Shown one piece after another: positions 61,118 to 64,000 of a DNA stretch of 64,000 nt; position 1 is the stretch's first letter; the number at the start of each line of letters is the position of its first letter. This stretch comes from Rhodobacter sp. (GTDB taxonomy: Bacteria; Pseudomonadota; Alphaproteobacteria; Rhodobacterales; Rhodobacteraceae). Under the pieces are notes generated by a model. It was not told the origin of the DNA. It did no database searches and saw only the letters and a program-made list of their open reading frames with translations. The position numbers were made by a program, and so were the translations under genes. The stretch is from the NCBI GenBank assembly GCA_027484985.1, contig JAIXRW010000054.1, forward strand, positions 23,479 to 87,478, given 5' to 3'.

Positions 61118-61717
61118 TTACCGGCAGGCCGTCGCGCCCGTGCCGGTCAGCAGGAATTGCTGCTCGAACCGCGGCAGCGATGACAGATAGGCGCGATGCG
61201 TGATCTTGCCAAAACCGATCGAGGGCATCCGCGCATCATAAGCCACTTCCAACTCGACCAGTATCAGCGCCGAACCAAGGTCGATCAGCGGCAGCTTGTT
61301 ACGCACCGACCCCACCGTCGCGGTTTGCAGCAGGGCAGACTTGCCACAGGGCGAATAGGACCAGTCCACCACCAATCCGGTCGTATCGGTGGCCTGCCCC
61401 GCGATGCGCCGCACCTGGCTGACCCGCAGCGCCGCGCTGCGGTCCGACCTCATCAGAAACGTCGCCGTCTGGGCCATCCCGTCCAGAAAGGGCCGCGACA
61501 AACTCGCCCCCCGCTGGCGCGAGATCAGGTCGGTGATCGTATAGGCCGCCTTTTGCGTGCGATACTTGCTTTGATACGCATCCCAAAAGGTAAAGAAGGC
61601 CGAGGCCCCAAGGCTCAGGATCAGCACGGCCACCAGCGATTCGATCACCACCGAACCGCGGGCATCACGCGCGAACCGGCCGAACAGACGCGCAAACCAG
61701 ATCACCGGGCGCGGCAT
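61118..61717 (-). CDS. TadE/TadF-like pseudopilin-type protein
   Basis: A 199-residue membrane-anchored protein. A short basic N-terminus is followed by a pilin-like segment, GSVVIESLVAVLILSLGASAFFTFW (about 21-45), with the Glu that marks TadE/TadF prepilins, then a soluble periplasmic domain with Cys near 125 and 198. Such proteins are minor components of Flp/Tad pili. The gene starts 1 bp after the stop of the next gene upstream, so the three genes form one operon. Confidence 0.78.
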   Translation of the reverse strand: MPRPVIWFARLFGRFARDARGSVVIESLVAVLILSLGASAFFTFWDAYQSKYRTQKAAYTITDLISRQRGASLSRPFLDGMAQTATFLMRSDRSAALRVSQVRRIAGQATDTTGLVVDWSYSPCGKSALLQTATVGSVRNKLPLIDLGSALILVELEVAYDARMPSIGFGKITHRAYLSSLPRFEQQFLLTGTGATACR

Positions 61718-61718
61718 G

Positions 61719-62264
61719 TCAGTTCGGCTCGTTCACAAAGGCCGATGTCGCCACCAGCGCATAGGTGCCGTCCTTTGACGTTGGCACGGATTTCATCCCG
61801 AAAAAGGCGGTCGGAAACATCGCATCGACCACCACACAGGCGCGCACCACCATCAACTCGTTCTCTTGCCCGGTATCGACCCGTTCGGCTTCGGTCCCCG
61901 CCACGATGGTGGCGTCACGCCTTGTGCAGCGGCTGCGCGCGGCAGGCAGGTTGCCAAAGGTCGCATTCACCCGCGTCAGTTCGATGGTCAGCGAGTTGGC
62001 GCAATCCTTGAACATGTCGGTCCGGCCACACAGGCTTTTGCGCAACTGGTCAGCCGTCGGTGACGGCAGATTGCCCAACCGCAGGTCGCGCACCGTCTGG
62101 TCCAGCGCGCGGTCCAGCATCGTGACCCGCAGCGCCATATAGCCCTGCTCGAACGACATCAGGAACAGCGCAAAGACCACCGGAAACATCATCACGAATT
62201 CCAGCGCGGCAGTGCCGCCCTCGTTGCCGATCATCTTTCGCAAATGGCGCGCCAGGCGGTTCAT
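61719..62264 (-). CDS. TadE/TadG-like pseudopilin-type protein
   Basis: A 181-residue protein. The N-terminal pilin-like segment is GTAALEFVMMFPVVFALFLMSFEQGY (about 17-42) with the conserved Glu in the ALEF motif that TadE proteins share; the periplasmic part has several Cys residues (SLCGRT, KDCANS, SRCTRR). It is processed by the prepilin peptidase TadV in related systems. The start overlaps the stop of the VWA protein gene by four bases. Confidence 0.85.
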   Translation of the reverse strand: MNRLARHLRKMIGNEGGTAALEFVMMFPVVFALFLMSFEQGYMALRVTMLDRALDQTVRDLRLGNLPSPTADQLRKSLCGRTDMFKDCANSLTIELTRVNATFGNLPAARSRCTRRDATIVAGTEAERVDTGQENELMVVRACVVVDAMFPTAFFGMKSVPTSKDGTYALVATSAFVNEPN

Positions 62265-63955
62265 TGCGTCAACCGCAGCTTGGTGATGTTGCCTGCAATC
62301 GCGGCGAAAACCTGCGAAATCGTCATCCGGTCAGCCGCGTAATAGCGTGACGGCGTCGTGGCGCAGCGCTGCAACTGTGCCTGTCCGACGGCGGGGGCCT
62401 CGAAAGCTACGGTATAGACCACCACATTGCGGTTGCGCGCATCATTGCAGACTGCCTGCAACTGGTCGTCCATCCCGCGCGGATTGGTCGCCGTGCGGAA
62501 ACTGTTACGCACCGTCCAGAAAATGTCGTTGCGCTGCCCCACCGTGGCTCCAAGCGCCCGCGCATAGAACTGCCACGCGACATAATCCACCCGCCAGCGC
62601 AACCAGACCTCGACCCAGCTTAACTGCACCGCAGCCGCGCCGGTGTTGCGCGCGTTGCGCCATGGCGTGGCGCGGAACGTGTTGTTATGCGGCACAAAGA
62701 ACCGCCGCGAAGCGGGCAGACCGGGATGACCGATCGAATAATTGCCATCATTGCCCCGCCAGATCGGTGACAAACCGTCCTGAAATTCGGGCCGCATCAT
62801 GGTGACCGGCGTGTTCTCTCCGTCCGACATCACGACGATGATCTTCATCACGTCACGGTCGTCAAAGGCATAGGGTCGGGCGGCAAACTCCCGCGGCATG
62901 CGCCCTGCGGCGGCAAATTCGGCAAAGATCGGCCGCGCCGCAGGGTCAAGAAACGCCAATCCCCACCGCATCGCCGTATTGATCGCGGTCTGACCCGAAG
63001 CCCACAACCCGTCGATCCGCCCCTGCAATTCGCGGATGCGCCGCTCTGGCGTATCGGGAACCGCAGCACCTGCATAGGCGCTGAAATCGGCCAGCCGAAC
63101 CTGATTGGCCGGAACGTTCAGGCAGGTGGCATATTGCGGGCCGGGCAGGGCAAGGTTCCCATCCGTCCAGCCCACGAAATCCGAAACAAGGTTGGTGCCC
63201 GACACATGATCGGCAAACAGGGTCGTGCGGAACGGGGCGGTCCGCGACACCGCCGTTGACCCGCCATACAACTGGTCCGGCAGATCGACGCAGCGCGAAT
63301 TGGCCACGTTCGGGCCGCCCGGCAGATTTGGCGGCGTGTTGGTCAGCGCGAATTTCGCCGCCAGTTCCGGGCCAAGATTGACCTGCGCGTTATAGGGGAT
63401 CAGGTTGATCGACACCCGCCGCTTCGTATCGTTCCGCATCAGCGTGCTGACGAAATCCTTGGCCGCCACCTTCAGCGCCGCCAGCCGCGACCCGATCATC
63501 GAACCCGACACGTCCAGCACCAGTGACACTTCTAGGTTCGTCACACCCTCCATCGCGGCAGAACGCGCATTGACCCGCAGCCGGTCAATCCCCAGCGCGG
63601 CCAGAAACAGCGTATCGACATTCTCCTCGGCCGAGGCGGAAACGGTCTTGGATGCCGTGCCCCGGACCACGTTGATCGAGGTCAACGTATCGCCCAGCCC
63701 CGATTTTCGCACACAGTCGTTGAACAGCGTCCGCTCATCCAGCGATTGCTGCAACGACGCCGCATTCAGCACGCAAACATCCAGCGCAGCCTGAACCTGC
63801 GTGCGGCGGCTTTCAAAACGCATCGCATCGACCGCCAACCCGCCCAGCAGCGCCGCCAGTGACAGAAAGGTCAGCGCAAGGACGGTCATCGACCCGCGCT
63901 CGTCCCGCCGGAACGCCAAACCACGCCGCAAACGCCGCAACACCTGCATCACCAT
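62261..63955 (-). CDS. TadG-like protein with von Willebrand factor A domain
   Basis: A 564-residue membrane-anchored protein. The N-terminal segment ERGSMTVLALTFLSLAALLGGLAVDAMR (about 19-46) is a TadE/TadG-type anchor. The VWA domain starts near residue 145; its metal-ion-dependent adhesion site begins DVSGSM and continues with an Asp in VVMSDGENT. TadG proteins with VWA domains are linked to Flp pilus function and surface adhesion. The start could be GTG 63958, ATG 63955 or ATG 63949; ATG 63955 is used. Other tad genes probably lie beyond the right edge. Confidence 0.85.
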   Translation of the reverse strand: MVMQVLRRLRRGLAFRRDERGSMTVLALTFLSLAALLGGLAVDAMRFESRRTQVQAALDVCVLNAASLQQSLDERTLFNDCVRKSGLGDTLTSINVVRGTASKTVSASAEENVDTLFLAALGIDRLRVNARSAAMEGVTNLEVSLVLDVSGSMIGSRLAALKVAAKDFVSTLMRNDTKRRVSINLIPYNAQVNLGPELAAKFALTNTPPNLPGGPNVANSRCVDLPDQLYGGSTAVSRTAPFRTTLFADHVSGTNLVSDFVGWTDGNLALPGPQYATCLNVPANQVRLADFSAYAGAAVPDTPERRIRELQGRIDGLWASGQTAINTAMRWGLAFLDPAARPIFAEFAAAGRMPREFAARPYAFDDRDVMKIIVVMSDGENTPVTMMRPEFQDGLSPIWRGNDGNYSIGHPGLPASRRFFVPHNNTFRATPWRNARNTGAAAVQLSWVEVWLRWRVDYVAWQFYARALGATVGQRNDIFWTVRNSFRTATNPRGMDDQLQAVCNDARNRNVVVYTVAFEAPAVGQAQLQRCATTPSRYYAADRMTISQVFAAIAGNITKLRLTQ

Positions 63956-64000
63956 CACCCCAGGCCGGTACGGACCGGGACGATCCGCAACGGCAAACCC

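Overview
The window is a GC-rich chromosomal segment that reads as a member of the Rhodobacteraceae (Alphaproteobacteria). I infer the family from the overall gene set: a MsbA-related alphaproteobacterial ABC exporter, an NDUFS4-like complex I accessory subunit, a DUF2927 lipoprotein, a long-form purC, a TelA/XpaC/SPFH cluster and Tad pilus pseudopilin genes, together with strong C-ending codon use. No rRNA, prophage, insertion sequence or CRISPR array was seen. One tRNA gene (Arg, anticodon TCT) is present.

Layout. 0-3.2 kb (+): the end of a sugar/polyol operon with a truncated AraM-type glycerol-1-phosphate dehydrogenase, a SIS isomerase and a HAD-IIA phosphatase, surrounded by C-rich non-coding tracts. 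3.2-5.5 kb: tandem repeats, tadA (-) and an RluB-type pseudouridine synthase (+). 5.5-11.2 kb (+): a compact envelope-stress-like cluster (27-aa membrane peptide, XpaC-like, TelA-like, DUF2927 lipoprotein, SPFH-GYF protein, zinc-ribbon membrane protein). 11.5-13.9 kb (+): purC, a PfkB-type sugar kinase, dtd. 13.9-17.6 kb (-): acyl-CoA synthetase and an ABC exporter. 17.8-23.0 kb (+): a tightly coupled row of HAD dehalogenase, hydrolases, threonine dehydratase-like enzyme, pcaD and a TetA-type MFS pump. 23.1-25.6 kb: enolase-superfamily enzyme, GNAT/FemAB-like protein, tRNA-Arg. 25.6-34.9 kb: housekeeping (NDUFS4-like, uvrB, lepA, rpmB) mixed with small exported or membrane proteins and a copper-chaperone pair. 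35.1-40.7 kb: meaB, hrpB, an MFS transporter behind two LacI-type palindromes, DUF1993.

40.8-48.4 kb: a rhamnoside module. A GH78 alpha-L-rhamnosidase without a signal peptide heads an operon with a complete carbohydrate ABC transporter, divergent from a LacI regulator. The arrangement suggests that rhamnosides are imported intact and hydrolysed inside the cell.

48.4-61.0 kb: an aromatic catabolic island. Maleylacetate reductase plus a phenol-type FAD monooxygenase sit divergent from a LysR regulator. Facing them is an operon with a branched-chain-type ABC transporter, hydroxyquinol 1,2-dioxygenase and a tautomerase-like protein. An MhpA-like hydroxylase is divergent from a TetR regulator. 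Together they fit uptake of an aromatic acid, hydroxylation to hydroxyquinol, intradiol cleavage to maleylacetate and reduction to 3-oxoadipate. 61.1-64.0 kb (-): three Tad/Flp pseudopilin-type genes, the first with a von Willebrand A domain.

Many short intergenic regions carry perfect hairpins, and at least seven carry one dispersed element with the core AAATACTCC. These are the main non-coding structures in the window.
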